DNA of 37,155 nt from an uncultured Oscillospiraceae bacterium. GTDB taxonomy: Bacteria; Bacillota; Clostridia; Oscillospirales; Oscillospiraceae. Made by a program: the position numbers and the translations under genes. The DNA is taken from assembly GCA_934589155.1 (NCBI GenBank), contig CAKTNP010000020.1, positions 1 through 37,155 on the forward strand, read 5' to 3'. A model generated the notes under the pieces. The model was given only the letters and a program-made list of their open reading frames with translations. It did no database searches and was not told where the DNA came from. Below are positions 1 through 8,439 of this stretch, piece after piece; the stretch's first letter is position 1; each line of letters starts with the position of its first letter.

Positions 1-551
1 ACCGGCAGGCCGGGGAGCGATCCCAGGCGGTGCTGGAGGAGCTGCGGCGGGTGGCGACCGATGACGCTACACTGCCGGTGGGCTCCCTGTCGGCCACCGA
101 AGGGCCGGAGGCGACCCAGGTCCCGGAAATGCCCACGGTCCAAATTGACGGCTATGACTACATTGGGACCCTGACCATCCCGGCTCTGGAGCTGGAGCTT
201 CCCGTCATGGCCCAGTGGGATTACGATCGGCTGACGATCGCCCCCTGCCGCCAGTTCGGCACCACCCAGACCGACGACTTGGTCATTGCAGCCCACAATT
301 ACATCGTGCATTTTGGACTGTTGTACCAGCTGTCCCCGGGGGACACTGTGGCCTTTCGGGGGGTGGACGGGGCCCAGATCGACTATGTGGTGGCGGAGGT
401 CAGCACCCTGGCTCCGGATGAAGTGGAGGCGGTGCAGAACAGCGGCTACGCCCTGACCCTGTACACCTGTACCTCCGGCGGTGTGGCCCGCACGGTGGTA
501 TTCTGCGACCGGACGGGGGAAAAGAATTTTGAAACGGACAGTAATAGGTAG
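1..551 (+). CDS. Sortase, 5' end outside the window
   Basis: The reading frame is open from base 3, so the start and the usual N-terminal membrane anchor lie upstream of the window; a GTG at 30 is only an internal candidate. The visible ~180 residues match the sortase beta-barrel. Counting from the GTG, the catalytic set is His89 (in IAAHNY), Cys147 (in TLYTCT) and Arg154 (in GVARTVVF). Sortases are membrane transpeptidases that cut a C-terminal sorting signal and join the protein to cell wall or pilus subunits. No substrate with an LPxTG-like signal is visible here, so the target is unknown. The class (B- or D-like) cannot be fixed from this part alone. A second, truncated copy of the C-terminal third lies at 26612-26815. 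Confidence 0.85.
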   Translation, partial: RQAGERSQAVLEELRRVATDDATLPVGSLSATEGPEATQVPEMPTVQIDGYDYIGTLTIPALELELPVMAQWDYDRLTIAPCRQFGTTQTDDLVIAAHNYIVHFGLLYQLSPGDTVAFRGVDGAQIDYVVAEVSTLAPDEVEAVQNSGYALTLYTCTSGGVARTVVFCDRTGEKNFETDSNR

Positions 552-606
552 GATATGCAGATGCTGAAGTTGAGCAGTTTCTAACATAAAGCGCATATGC
601 GCAAGC

Positions 607-637
607 CGGCAGGGCGGTGATCGCCCTGCCGATTTTT
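607..637 (+). terminator. Intrinsic terminator after the sortase
   Basis: A perfect 10-bp G+C-rich stem (607-616 with 622-631) around a 5-base loop is followed by ATTTTT. It lies 56 bp after the sortase stop codon. A 12-bp palindrome, GCGCATATGCGC, sits just before it at 591-602. Confidence 0.8.
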
Positions 638-944
638 AACGCTAAGAATACTTCTTTCCGGGTTTATCGTCCTGAGATGTTCTATAAGAAATATGCAAGA
701 AGTCGTATAGAGAAACCCAAGCGGGGCGGGGCTATGCGCAGGGCCGAGAGAACCGGATTTCGCTATGTCGGGACAATATGATCAAGTTGCGGAGGGATGG
801 AAAACAGGAAAGCTCTGCGGAGAAAACTGGAGGGTTTTGGAGATAAGAGGAGGCGAAGTCTATTTTATTTTAGCGAATTTAGACAAAACAACTAAATCCG
901 ATTTAGAAAAACATCTAAAAATGTGCATATTATCAAAATGCCGG

Positions 945-972
945 TTGACAAACGAAAAAAATGCCGTAGAAT
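945..972 (+). promoter_or_regulatory. Promoter of the LacI-family regulator
   Basis: TTGACA at 945-950, a 16-bp spacer and TAGAAT at 967-972 form a near-consensus vegetative promoter. Transcription would begin near 979, about 100 bases before the regulator's ATG. The rest of 552-944 holds only the terminator and no gene I can support. Confidence 0.7.
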
Positions 973-1046
973 AAGAGCATGAGTTACAGAAATGGATCAG
1001 GTCAGAGAGCGGAGGAGCCATTTTGTAAATGTAGATGGAATATGCA

Positions 1047-1067
1047 TAGTTAAACGTTTACTTTATG
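1047..1067. promoter_or_regulatory. Putative LacI-family operator O1
   Basis: The core TAAACGTTTA (1051-1060) is a perfect palindrome with the central CpG typical of LacI/GalR operators. The surrounding 21 bp recur at 2134-2154 with two differences. The site lies between the promoter and the ATG of the regulator, which fits negative autoregulation by a transcription roadblock. That binding is inferred. Confidence 0.6.
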
Positions 1068-1078
1068 GCGACGGCAAT

Positions 1079-2065
1079 ATGAAAATTGTAATGAAAGATG
1101 TGGCGGAATCCTGCGGGGTCTCCATTGCGACGGTATCAAAGGTCCTAAACGGGAAAGATCACAGCATCAATGAAGAAACACGCAGAAAGATCCTGGACGC
1201 CGTGGAGCGCATGGGATATGTGCAGAACTCTGTGGCGAAAGGACTTCGGACCCAGCGAACGAACATGATCGGCTTCATCCTGCCGGACATCAGCAACCCA
1301 TTCTTCTCCGAAATTGCCCGGGGCATTGAAGACTACGCCCGACAACAGAATTTTGGCGTGCTGATCTCTAACACCAACGGAGACGCCGAACAGGAGTATG
1401 AGAATTTTAAACGACTGACCTCCAGAATGGTAGACGGCGTGATCTTTACCCGGACGATGAAGCTTCAATACATGGACACATATAGCAGCGTTGGACTTCC
1501 GATCGTTGTTGTGGATCGGGAAATAGATTTCCGTGGCAGCGGAATGGGAGCTATCATGGTCAACACGCAGCAGGGAATTTATGATGCCACCAATGTTCTC
1601 ATCTGTCATGGCTGCCAAAGCATCGCCTTTATTTCCGCCTATTACACCTCGGACCACGACCGGTTTGACGGTTACTGTCGAGCACTCAAGGAGCATGGGC
1701 TTCCGGTTCGCCCGGAGCTGGTGTTTCGCCGGAACTATGATATTTCAACAGGCTATGACGGCATGACCCAAATTCTAAATTCGGCCAGAGTGGATGGCGT
1801 GGTTTGCGGCAACGATCTGATCGCTGTGGGTGCCTATGACGCTATCCAGAAAAAGGGGTTGTCGGTGCCAAAGGATATTAAGGTGTTCGGCTTCGATGAT
1901 ATCTACTTTTCGCAGTTCATTTCGCCGCGATTGACCACGGTGCATCAGCCAGCCTACGAAATGGGCGAGGAGGCTGCCAGAATGCTGATTGGCCATATCG
2001 AAGGGGGAGAGCCGCTGGAAGTCAGAGAACTGCCGTATCGGATCATTATGCGGGATTCTGTCTGA
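1079..2065 (+). CDS. LacI/GalR-family transcriptional regulator
   Basis: 328 residues, the usual size for the family. The N-terminal helix-turn-helix (about residues 5-25, MKDVAESCGVSIATVSKVLN) is followed by the hinge helix and a periplasmic-binding-protein-like effector domain (IGFILPDISNPFFSEI, then VDGVVCGNDLIAVGA and VFGFDD). The open frame extends upstream to 992, but family alignment favours ATG 1079 or ATG 1091; neither has a strong ribosome binding site. Palindromic operator-like sites lie upstream of this gene and upstream of the kinase gene 280 bp downstream, so it most likely represses the nucleoside cluster and itself. The effector is probably ribose or a nucleoside-derived molecule, inferred only from the neighbours. 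Confidence 0.92.
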   Translation: MKIVMKDVAESCGVSIATVSKVLNGKDHSINEETRRKILDAVERMGYVQNSVAKGLRTQRTNMIGFILPDISNPFFSEIARGIEDYARQQNFGVLISNTNGDAEQEYENFKRLTSRMVDGVIFTRTMKLQYMDTYSSVGLPIVVVDREIDFRGSGMGAIMVNTQQGIYDATNVLICHGCQSIAFISAYYTSDHDRFDGYCRALKEHGLPVRPELVFRRNYDISTGYDGMTQILNSARVDGVVCGNDLIAVGAYDAIQKKGLSVPKDIKVFGFDDIYFSQFISPRLTTVHQPAYEMGEEAARMLIGHIEGGEPLEVRELPYRIIMRDSV

Positions 2066-2133
2066 AAGCGGGGACCATGGAAGCCAGAATGCGGGAAATA
2101 TTCAAATAACGTTAAAACCGCATTTATTTTGTG

Positions 2134-2154
2134 TAGTTAAACGTTTTCCTTATG
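2134..2154. promoter_or_regulatory. Putative LacI-family operator O2
   Basis: This 21-bp stretch matches 1047-1067 at 19 of 21 positions and contains TTAAACGTTTT. It lies about 190 bp before the kinase start, in the A+T-rich gap between regulator and operon. Confidence 0.6.
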
Positions 2155-2268
2155 AATGAAAATTGAGAAAACATTTGAAAACACAGAATGCGAAGAAACA
2201 TCACGATTCACTCTAGTGAGATGCGCAGATACTGAAAACTACTCAAAATCATTGAATTTATACAAAGG

Positions 2269-2280
2269 TAAACGTTAAAC
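2269..2280. promoter_or_regulatory. Putative LacI-family half-conserved operator O3
   Basis: TAAACGTTAAAC at 2269-2280 shares the TAAACGTT core of O1 and O2. It is about 65 bp before the kinase start and directly follows the -10-like TATACA (2259-2264), a position suited to repression. I found no convincing -35 box. The rest of the 2066-2344 gap is A+T-rich and holds no gene. Confidence 0.45.
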
Positions 2281-2344
2281 TTAGAACAAAACTCCAAAAG
2301 AAACAAATTGATCACAAAATTAAGAAGGCGGGAGAATGAATGCT

Positions 2345-3253
2345 ATGAGAGTGCTGTGTTTCGGCTCAATGAACATCGACTACACCTATTATGTGGACCG
2401 ATTTGTCACGGAGGGAGCAACCATTCTAGCCTCCCGTATGGCGACTTTCTGCGGAGGAAAGGGCCTGAACCAATCCATCGCCCTTCGCCGCGGCGGTGCG
2501 GAAGTATGGCACGCGGGCGTAGCGGGGACCGGGAGTGAGATCCTGTTAGATGCCCTGCGGAACGAGGGAGTCCACCTGGAATACCTCCAGGTGACGGAGC
2601 GGGAGCCCAACGGCCAGGCGATCATTCAGGTGGACGGAGCGGGTCGCAACTGTATTATCGTCTATCCCGGCTCCAATGTTTTGGTCACACGGGACTATGT
2701 GGATGAGGTCTTGGATCATTTTCATTCGGGAGACTGCATTGTCTTGCAGAATGAAATCTCGAATCTGGAATATATCATTCGTTCGGCGGCGAAGAAGGAA
2801 ATAACGATCTTTCTGAACCCTTCTCCGATCACGGAGGAGCTTCAATTCGATCTTTTGCAGTATGTGGACTATCTGATCCTCAACGAGGTGGAAGGCAAGG
2901 CCCTGACGGGGCGAACGGAGTTTCAGGAGATTCTGGATGTGCTCCAGGAGCGGTGCCCAAAAACCAAGATCGTCCTGACGATTGGAGAGCAAGGGGTCCT
3001 GTATCGGGACCAGAACGGAACGCTGTCTCACGGAATCTTTTGCGTGCCGGTGGCAGATACCACGGCTGCGGGAGACACCTTCAGCGGATTCTTTATCGCC
3101 AGCATTAGCCGAGGACTGGCTCCGTGGGATGCTCTGCACTACGCGTCCATGGCAAGCGCCATCTGCGTGAGCAGAAAGGGGGCAGCGCCCTCCATACCAA
3201 GACTGGAGGAAGTGCTGGCCTTCGAAAAGACACTTCCGAAAAACGCCGGATGA
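2345..3253 (+). CDS. PfkB-family carbohydrate kinase, ribokinase-like
   Basis: 302 residues. The N terminus MRVLCFGSMNIDYTYYVDRF is the ribokinase/PfkB pattern. The first signature is GGKGLNQSIALRRGG (near residue 38) and the second is DTTAAGDTFSGFF, with Asp of AAGD as expected catalytic base and the anion hole formed by the preceding residues. ATG 2345 is preferred over ATG 2336 because GGGAG at 2330-2334 is correctly spaced only from 2345. Next to two nucleoside hydrolases and a nucleoside-type ABC transporter, phosphorylation of released ribose (or deoxyribose) by ATP in the cytoplasm is the likely role. Substrate specificity within PfkB cannot be read safely from sequence. Confidence 0.88.
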   Translation: MRVLCFGSMNIDYTYYVDRFVTEGATILASRMATFCGGKGLNQSIALRRGGAEVWHAGVAGTGSEILLDALRNEGVHLEYLQVTEREPNGQAIIQVDGAGRNCIIVYPGSNVLVTRDYVDEVLDHFHSGDCIVLQNEISNLEYIIRSAAKKEITIFLNPSPITEELQFDLLQYVDYLILNEVEGKALTGRTEFQEILDVLQERCPKTKIVLTIGEQGVLYRDQNGTLSHGIFCVPVADTTAAGDTFSGFFIASISRGLAPWDALHYASMASAICVSRKGAAPSIPRLEEVLAFEKTLPKNAG

Positions 3254-3311
3254 TCCGTAAATATTCGCGTACAGCGATATTTGATTAAAAAGAATTGGGA
3301 GGATACACCGA

Positions 3312-4367
3312 ATGAGCGACAAGAGAAAAATCATCATGGATGTTGATACCGGCTCCGATGACGCCATTGCCCTGGTAATGGCAATGCTCAACAAGGATTT
3401 CGACCTTTTGGGCATCTGCTCTGTCAACGGCAACATCGAAGTCAAATTGACCACTGACAATTCCCTGCGCACCGTAGAGTGCTGCGACAAACAGGGCCAG
3501 GTTAAAGTCTACAAAGGCTGCGACCTTCCTCTGGTGTCCACGCTGACTCCCTGGAGCCCCCAATCCACAGGCATTCAGTCCTGGGGCCTTATCAACCAGC
3601 CGCCTCACAAGAATCCCCGCCGCTCCGGCGACCGCCCCGGCGATCAGGAGGTCCATCCGGAGCACCTGCCCCTACCGGCGCCTACGATCCATGAGGAAAG
3701 CAAGAGCGCGGTCCAGTTCTATCTGGAAACGCTGCTGGCGGCGGAGGACGGGGAGATTACCCTGGTTCCCGTTGGCCCTCTGACCAACCTGGCCGTGGCC
3801 ATGCGAGCCGATCCTCGGATCATTCCGAAGATCCGTGAGATCGTTATTATGGGCGGTGGACATTTGGTGAACAACTCCTCGCCTGCCTCCGAGTTCAACG
3901 TCTGGGTGGATCCGGAAGCTGCCGAGATCGTGATGCAGAGCGGCTGCAAGATCACCTGGGTGCCCCTGGATGCCACCCACGCGGCATATATCACCGTGGA
4001 AGAATCCAAAAAGATCCGGGACCTGGGCACAAAGCCCGCTATTCTGGTAGCAGATCTCATCGAGCAGCGTACCGTGGGTTATTCCCGGAGCGACGCGGAG
4101 ATGCGGGACCTGAAAGGCGCACCCATCCATGACGCGCTGGCCGTCTGCGCCGTGCTTCATCCGGAGGTACTAAAGAATGTGCTCCACTGCAACGTTCATG
4201 TGGACATCGGCGGCAGCTACGGCTATGGACAGACCATTGTAGAGCGCCGGATCCGGGTCATTGAGGAGGAGAAAAACTGCTACTTTGCCCTGGGTGCCGA
4301 TCGGAAGATGTTCTACGATTGGATGTATGAGACCCTGAAAAAGGATAAAGAGAACAGAGGCCTGTAA
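3312..4367 (+). CDS. Nucleoside hydrolase (IUNH family), copy 1
   Basis: 351 residues. The N-terminal Asp cluster MDVDTGSDDA (Asp10, 12, 16, 17) binds the catalytic calcium in this family; VPVGPLTNLA, IVIMGGG, EFNVWVDPEAA and the C-terminal HDALAV (His-Asp) are further family motifs. The enzyme hydrolyses the N-glycosidic bond of ribonucleosides to base plus ribose. The protein is about 30-40 residues longer than typical members because of a charged, Pro-rich insertion near residues 75-125. A ribosome binding site (GGGAGG, 3297-3302) precedes ATG 3312. A close paralogue follows 53 bp downstream. Purine versus pyrimidine preference cannot be assigned. Confidence 0.92.
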   Translation: MSDKRKIIMDVDTGSDDAIALVMAMLNKDFDLLGICSVNGNIEVKLTTDNSLRTVECCDKQGQVKVYKGCDLPLVSTLTPWSPQSTGIQSWGLINQPPHKNPRRSGDRPGDQEVHPEHLPLPAPTIHEESKSAVQFYLETLLAAEDGEITLVPVGPLTNLAVAMRADPRIIPKIREIVIMGGGHLVNNSSPASEFNVWVDPEAAEIVMQSGCKITWVPLDATHAAYITVEESKKIRDLGTKPAILVADLIEQRTVGYSRSDAEMRDLKGAPIHDALAVCAVLHPEVLKNVLHCNVHVDIGGSYGYGQTIVERRIRVIEEEKNCYFALGADRKMFYDWMYETLKKDKENRGL

Positions 4368-4420
4368 CCAACTGCACGAAAGCAGAAAATATAAATACAA
4401 AAACGGGAGGAAACAAACCA

Positions 4421-5476
4421 ATGAATGAGAAGAGAAAGATCATCATGGACGTGGATACCGGCTCTGACGATGCGGTTGCTCTGGTAATGGCAATGCTGCA
4501 TGAGGAGTTTGATCTGTTGGGTATCTGCTCCGTCAACGGCAACATCGAAGTCAAATTGACCACTGACAATTCCCTGCGCACCGTGGAATGCTGCGACAAG
4601 CAGGACGAGGTCAAGGTTTACAAGGGCTGCGATATGCCCCTGGTTTCCGCACTGACCCCCTGGAGCCCTCAGTCCACCGGCATTCGCTCCTGGGCCATGA
4701 TCAACCAGCCCCCCCGCAAGAATCCTCGCCGGGAAGGAATGCGCGCCGGCGATAAGGAAGTCCATCCGGAGCACCTGCCTCTGCCGGCACCTACGATCCA
4801 TGAGGATGCCAAGAGCGCGGTCCAGTTCTATCTGGAGACCCTGCTGGCGGCAGAGGACGGCGAGATCACCCTGGTTCCCGTTGGCCCCCTGACCAATCTG
4901 GCTGTGGCAATGCGGGCTGACCCCCGGATCATTCCCAAGATCCGCGAGATCGTCATCATGGGCGGCGGTCATCTGATGAACAACGCCTCTCCCGCTGCCG
5001 AGTTCAACATCTGGGTGGATCCGGAAGCTGCCGAGATCGTAATGCAGAGCGGCTGCAAGATCACATGGGTGCCGCTGGATGCGACCCACGCCGCCTATGT
5101 TACCGCCGAGGAGGCAAAAGAGATCCGCAAGCTGGGCACGAAGCCCGCTACGCTGGTGGCCGACCTCATTGAGCAGCGCATTGTGGGCTATTCCCAGGAT
5201 GACGCGGAAATGCGGGATCTCAAGAGCGCGCCCATCCATGACGCCCTGGCTGTCTGCGCCGTCCTCCACCCCGAGGTGCTGAAGGACGTGCTCCACTGCA
5301 ATGTCCATGTGGATATCGGCGGCGGCTATGCTTACGGCGAAACCATCGTGGAGCGCCGGATCCGGGTCATTGAGGAAGAGAAGAACTGCTACTTCGCCCT
5401 GAATGCCGACCGGGATATGTTCTACGAGTGGATGTACGATACCCTGAAGAAGGATAAGGAGAGACGGGGCCTGTAA
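4421..5476 (+). CDS. Nucleoside hydrolase (IUNH family), copy 2
   Basis: 351 residues, the same length as copy 1 and aligned to it without gaps, with well over 80 % identity by eye. All motifs are retained (MDVDTGSDDA, PVGPLTNLA, IVIMGGG, EFNIWVDPEAA, HDALAV). It has its own GGGAGG ribosome binding site at about 4404. The pair arose by tandem duplication; differences cluster in the insertion at residues 75-125 (e.g. RREGMRAGDKE against RRSGDRPGDQE) and in the C-terminal helix. Both probably act on nucleosides imported by the downstream ABC system. Whether they differ in substrate or simply double the dosage is open. Confidence 0.92.
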   Translation: MNEKRKIIMDVDTGSDDAVALVMAMLHEEFDLLGICSVNGNIEVKLTTDNSLRTVECCDKQDEVKVYKGCDMPLVSALTPWSPQSTGIRSWAMINQPPRKNPRREGMRAGDKEVHPEHLPLPAPTIHEDAKSAVQFYLETLLAAEDGEITLVPVGPLTNLAVAMRADPRIIPKIREIVIMGGGHLMNNASPAAEFNIWVDPEAAEIVMQSGCKITWVPLDATHAAYVTAEEAKEIRKLGTKPATLVADLIEQRIVGYSQDDAEMRDLKSAPIHDALAVCAVLHPEVLKDVLHCNVHVDIGGGYAYGETIVERRIRVIEEEKNCYFALNADRDMFYEWMYDTLKKDKERRGL

Positions 5477-5511
5477 TCCCGAATCTTTAAAACGGCTGCA
5501 AATGACAGGAT

Positions 5512-5542
5512 CGGCGGGCATCGGCCCACCCAATGCCCGCCG
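5512..5542 (+). other. Intercistronic hairpin before the nucleoside-binding lipoprotein
   Basis: A perfect 10-bp stem (5512-5521 with 5533-5542) around an 11-base loop lies between the second hydrolase and the binding-protein gene. There is no T-run, so it is more likely an mRNA-processing or stability element than a full terminator. Confidence 0.55.
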
Positions 5543-5612
5543 AACGAACCAAAAAAATGAAAAGCAAAAGCACCAGACACCACCAACACAAAATTAAAAT
5601 GGAGGAACTATC

Positions 5613-6800
5613 ATGAAAAAAATCATTGCGCTGGTCCTAGGCCTTTGCCTCATTTTCTCCCTCGTTGCTTGCACACAGCCCAGCAACAACGGCACCACCA
5701 AAGCTCCGGAAACCACGAAATCCGCAGAACCTGCCGGCGACACCAAGACCACCGATGGAACGCCCACAACCAACACCAAATGGACGGCGGAAAAACCTCT
5801 GAAGGTTGCCTACGCGACTTCCACTGACAGAGGCGATAACGGTAGTAGTGACTCAATCTGGAACAGCATGCAGGAATATATGGCTGACAAGGATTGGATC
5901 GACTTCAACTTCATTGAGGCCGGCAAGGATTACAACCTGTATGAAACCCAGTTCCTGGAGGTTCTGGATGCCGGTGTGGACATCTTCATCTGCAGCGCAA
6001 ACTACAGCATGGCCGATATTGTTGGCCCCCACTGCGCCGAGTACCCCGATACCACCTTCTGGTTCATCGATCTGAGCAGCGACTTCAAGTTCCCCGCAGA
6101 GAACTGCGCCGGCATGCTGTTCCTCCAGAATGAGGGTATGTTCATGACCGGAGCCCTGGCAGCAAACATCAGCAAGACCGGCATCATCAGCTTTGTCGGC
6201 GGCACCGAGAGTACCGTTATCATGGACTTCGGCGTGGGCTACTGGGCCGGCGCCACCTATGAGAACCCCGACATCAAGATCATCTACTCCTTCGTCGGCG
6301 ACTTCAATGACTCCGCAAAGGGCAAGGAGCTGGCTCTTGCTCAGGCTGCCGCCGGTTCCGACGTGATCCACAACGTGGCTGGCACCGCCGGTCTGGGCGC
6401 CCTGGAAGGCGCCGCTGAGGCTGGCGTCTGGGCCATCGGCGTTGACGATGACCAGAACTTGCAGTTCACCCTCAATGGCAAGCCCGAAGTGGCCGAGCAC
6501 ATCTACACCTCCATGATCAAGTGCTGGGATAACGCCGTTGTCTACTTCGTGGACCGGTACATCAACGACTACGACTCCATCAAGTGGGGTGAAGTGGAAG
6601 CCTGGGGCTTTGCCAACGGCGGTGTGGAATTTGTCCGGAACGATTACTACTACTCCCTGGTCTCCAAGGAGCTGGACGAGCATCTGACCGATCTGGAGCA
6701 GAAGATCATCTCCGGCGAGATCGACGTCCCCACCGCCATGGGTATGCCCGTGGAAGAGTGGGAGGAGATCAAGGCCTCTGTTGCACTGAAAACCAACTAA
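5613..6800 (+). CDS. BMP/PnrA-family nucleoside-binding lipoprotein (ABC transporter receptor)
   Basis: 395 residues. A lipoprotein signal peptide with lipobox SLVAC places the lipidated Cys at residue 20, followed by a Thr/Pro/Ser-rich linker to about residue 55. The core has the PnrA/Med fold pattern: KVAYATSTDRGDNGSSDS, then ISFVGG, AAAGSDVIHNVAGTAGLGALEGAAEAG and WAIGVDDDQ. Members of this family bind purine nucleosides outside the membrane and deliver them to a YufP/YufQ-like permease pair. The ribosome binding site is GGAGG at about 5601. The gene is flanked by hairpins on both sides (5512-5542 and 6822-6846), which may keep its message more abundant than those of the membrane subunits. 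Confidence 0.92.
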   Translation: MKKIIALVLGLCLIFSLVACTQPSNNGTTKAPETTKSAEPAGDTKTTDGTPTTNTKWTAEKPLKVAYATSTDRGDNGSSDSIWNSMQEYMADKDWIDFNFIEAGKDYNLYETQFLEVLDAGVDIFICSANYSMADIVGPHCAEYPDTTFWFIDLSSDFKFPAENCAGMLFLQNEGMFMTGALAANISKTGIISFVGGTESTVIMDFGVGYWAGATYENPDIKIIYSFVGDFNDSAKGKELALAQAAAGSDVIHNVAGTAGLGALEGAAEAGVWAIGVDDDQNLQFTLNGKPEVAEHIYTSMIKCWDNAVVYFVDRYINDYDSIKWGEVEAWGFANGGVEFVRNDYYYSLVSKELDEHLTDLEQKIISGEIDVPTAMGMPVEEWEEIKASVALKTN

Positions 6801-6821
6801 TTATTTGGAAGATTCATTCAA

Positions 6822-6846
6822 GGTGGGCGGAGTTTTTCCGCCCACC
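6822..6846 (+). other. Intercistronic hairpin between receptor and ATPase genes
   Basis: A perfect 10-bp stem (6822-6831 with 6837-6846) has loop GTTTT. It lies 21 bases after the receptor stop and lacks a following T-run. Such hairpins in ABC operons often give the receptor gene higher expression through partial termination or 3'-end protection. It also argues against a start at 6805 for the next gene. Confidence 0.6.
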
Positions 6847-6882
6847 CACCTAAAAATGCTGAGTTCGGGGGTAGGGGTAAAT

Positions 6883-8439
6883 ATGCCGAAAGAAAAACTT
6901 AGAATGGATAGCATTGTAAAAATATACCCCAATGGTTTTGTTGCCAACAAGGGTGTAACATTCTCGGTGAACGAGGGTGAGATCCACGCTCTGTTGGGTG
7001 AAAACGGCGCAGGAAAAACTACGCTGATGAACATACTCTTTGGGTTGGAAAGTCATGAGGGCGGCACGATTTACCTTGATGGTGAACCTACTGAGATCGA
7101 AAACCCTCTGGATGCCATCAACCATGGCATTGGCATGGTGCACCAGCACTTCAAACTGGTGCCGTCGTTGACCATTGCGGAAAACATCATGCTCGGGATT
7201 GAGCCGAAGGGAAAAGCCGGCACCTTCGATTTTAAAAGAGCCGTGGAGATCACCAAAGAAATTGGTGAAAAGTATAACATTTCGGTGGATCCATATGCAC
7301 GGATCCGAAATGTTTCCGTAGGCGTGATGCAGCAGGTGGAGCTGATGAAGATCCTGGTACGAGGCGCTGATATCATCGTGCTGGACGAGCCTACCGCCGT
7401 GCTGACGCCCCAGGAAACGGAGGGCCTGTTCCGGGAACTGAAAACGCTGAAGGAACACGGCCACACCATTATTTTCATTTCCCACAAGCTCAATGAGGTC
7501 ATGGAGCTTTGCGACCGGTTTACGGTGCTGCGCCATGGCGAGCTCATCGGCGTGAAAAACGTGTCCGAGTCCTCCACGAAGGAGATCACCCGAATGATGA
7601 TCGGGAAAGATGTGGAAGGCCGGGTGGATAAAACACCGCACGCCCTGGGCGATGTGCAGCTATCTGTAGAAAATCTGGGTTACACCACCCTGGGCGGGAA
7701 AAAGAAGGTAGACGATGTCTCCTTTAAGATCCGGGGCGGAGAGATCCTGGGCATTGCCGCCATCGAGGGCAACGGTCAGAACGAGGTGGCCCAGATGATT
7801 ACAGGGATCATGCCCGTACAGTCGGGCAATGTCAGTATCTGCGGCGATTTCGTCAACGAAGCAACGATCCGCCAACGCCGGGAAAAGGGCTTGGCCCTGA
7901 TTTCCGACGACCGGTACAAATACGGATGCTCCCGTGTCTCCTCTATCTTGGAGAACCTGCTGGCAGATCGGTATTACAAGAAACCATATTCCCGTAACGG
8001 GGTTCTGAATAATAAGGTCTGGCGGTCCAGCGTGGATCAGATGATCGCCGACTTTGATGTTCGCTGCAACAGCCCTCTGGAGCCGGCGGCCAGCCTGTCC
8101 GGCGGCAACTGCCAGAAGATGATCTCGGCCCGCGAGTTGACCTCCGATCCGAAGGTGATCGTGGCAAACCAGCCGACCCGAGGCATTGACGTTGGCTCCG
8201 CAGAACTGGTGCGGGGCGAGCTGTCCAAGTTGTCCGTAGGCAGCGGCGCTGCCGTTCTTCTGATCTCTGCCGACCTGGAGGAGCTGCTGGAAGTCAGCGA
8301 TAAGATCATTGTAATGCACGGCGGAAAGCTGGTAGCGTACTTTGACGATGCTTCCAAGGTGGATTCCTTTGAGCTGGGCGAATATATGCTGGGCGCCAGA
8401 GAGATGCCTCTGGAAGAAATAAGGAGGGTCGCGCAGTAA
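6883..8439 (+). CDS. ABC transporter ATPase with two nucleotide-binding domains (nucleoside/sugar type)
   Basis: 518 residues from ATG 6883. This start follows the G-rich 6867-6877 and begins at the conserved N terminus (LRMDSIVKIYPN). The first domain has Walker A GENGAGKTT (residues 39-47), VHQHF as Q-loop region, the degenerate signature VSVGVMQQVE and Walker B IIVLDEPTAVLTPQE. The second domain has the family's altered Walker A (AIEGNGQNE), signature LSGGNCQKM and the TRGIDVGS motif. This asymmetric arrangement is normal for RbsA/YufO-type proteins. It energises import with the receptor upstream and the two permeases downstream. Its stop overlaps the next ATG (TAATG), so translation is probably coupled. 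Confidence 0.93.
   Translation: MPKEKLRMDSIVKIYPNGFVANKGVTFSVNEGEIHALLGENGAGKTTLMNILFGLESHEGGTIYLDGEPTEIENPLDAINHGIGMVHQHFKLVPSLTIAENIMLGIEPKGKAGTFDFKRAVEITKEIGEKYNISVDPYARIRNVSVGVMQQVELMKILVRGADIIVLDEPTAVLTPQETEGLFRELKTLKEHGHTIIFISHKLNEVMELCDRFTVLRHGELIGVKNVSESSTKEITRMMIGKDVEGRVDKTPHALGDVQLSVENLGYTTLGGKKKVDDVSFKIRGGEILGIAAIEGNGQNEVAQMITGIMPVQSGNVSICGDFVNEATIRQRREKGLALISDDRYKYGCSRVSSILENLLADRYYKKPYSRNGVLNNKVWRSSVDQMIADFDVRCNSPLEPAASLSGGNCQKMISARELTSDPKVIVANQPTRGIDVGSAELVRGELSKLSVGSGAAVLLISADLEELLEVSDKIIVMHGGKLVAYFDDASKVDSFELGEYMLGAREMPLEEIRRVAQ

Noticed and set aside
765..974. 69-residue plus-strand frame between the sortase and the LacI gene
   Set aside because: No ribosome binding site, no recognisable motif, and its last 30 bases contain the -35 and -10 of the regulator's promoter.
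992..1078. Longer N terminus for the LacI regulator
   Set aside because: It would start about 13 bases after the predicted transcription start and contains the operator; family members begin near residue 30 of that frame.
4313..5533. 406-residue minus-strand frame opposite the second nucleoside hydrolase
   Set aside because: Mirror frame of a clear plus-strand enzyme; low-complexity His/Gly composition and no ribosome binding site.
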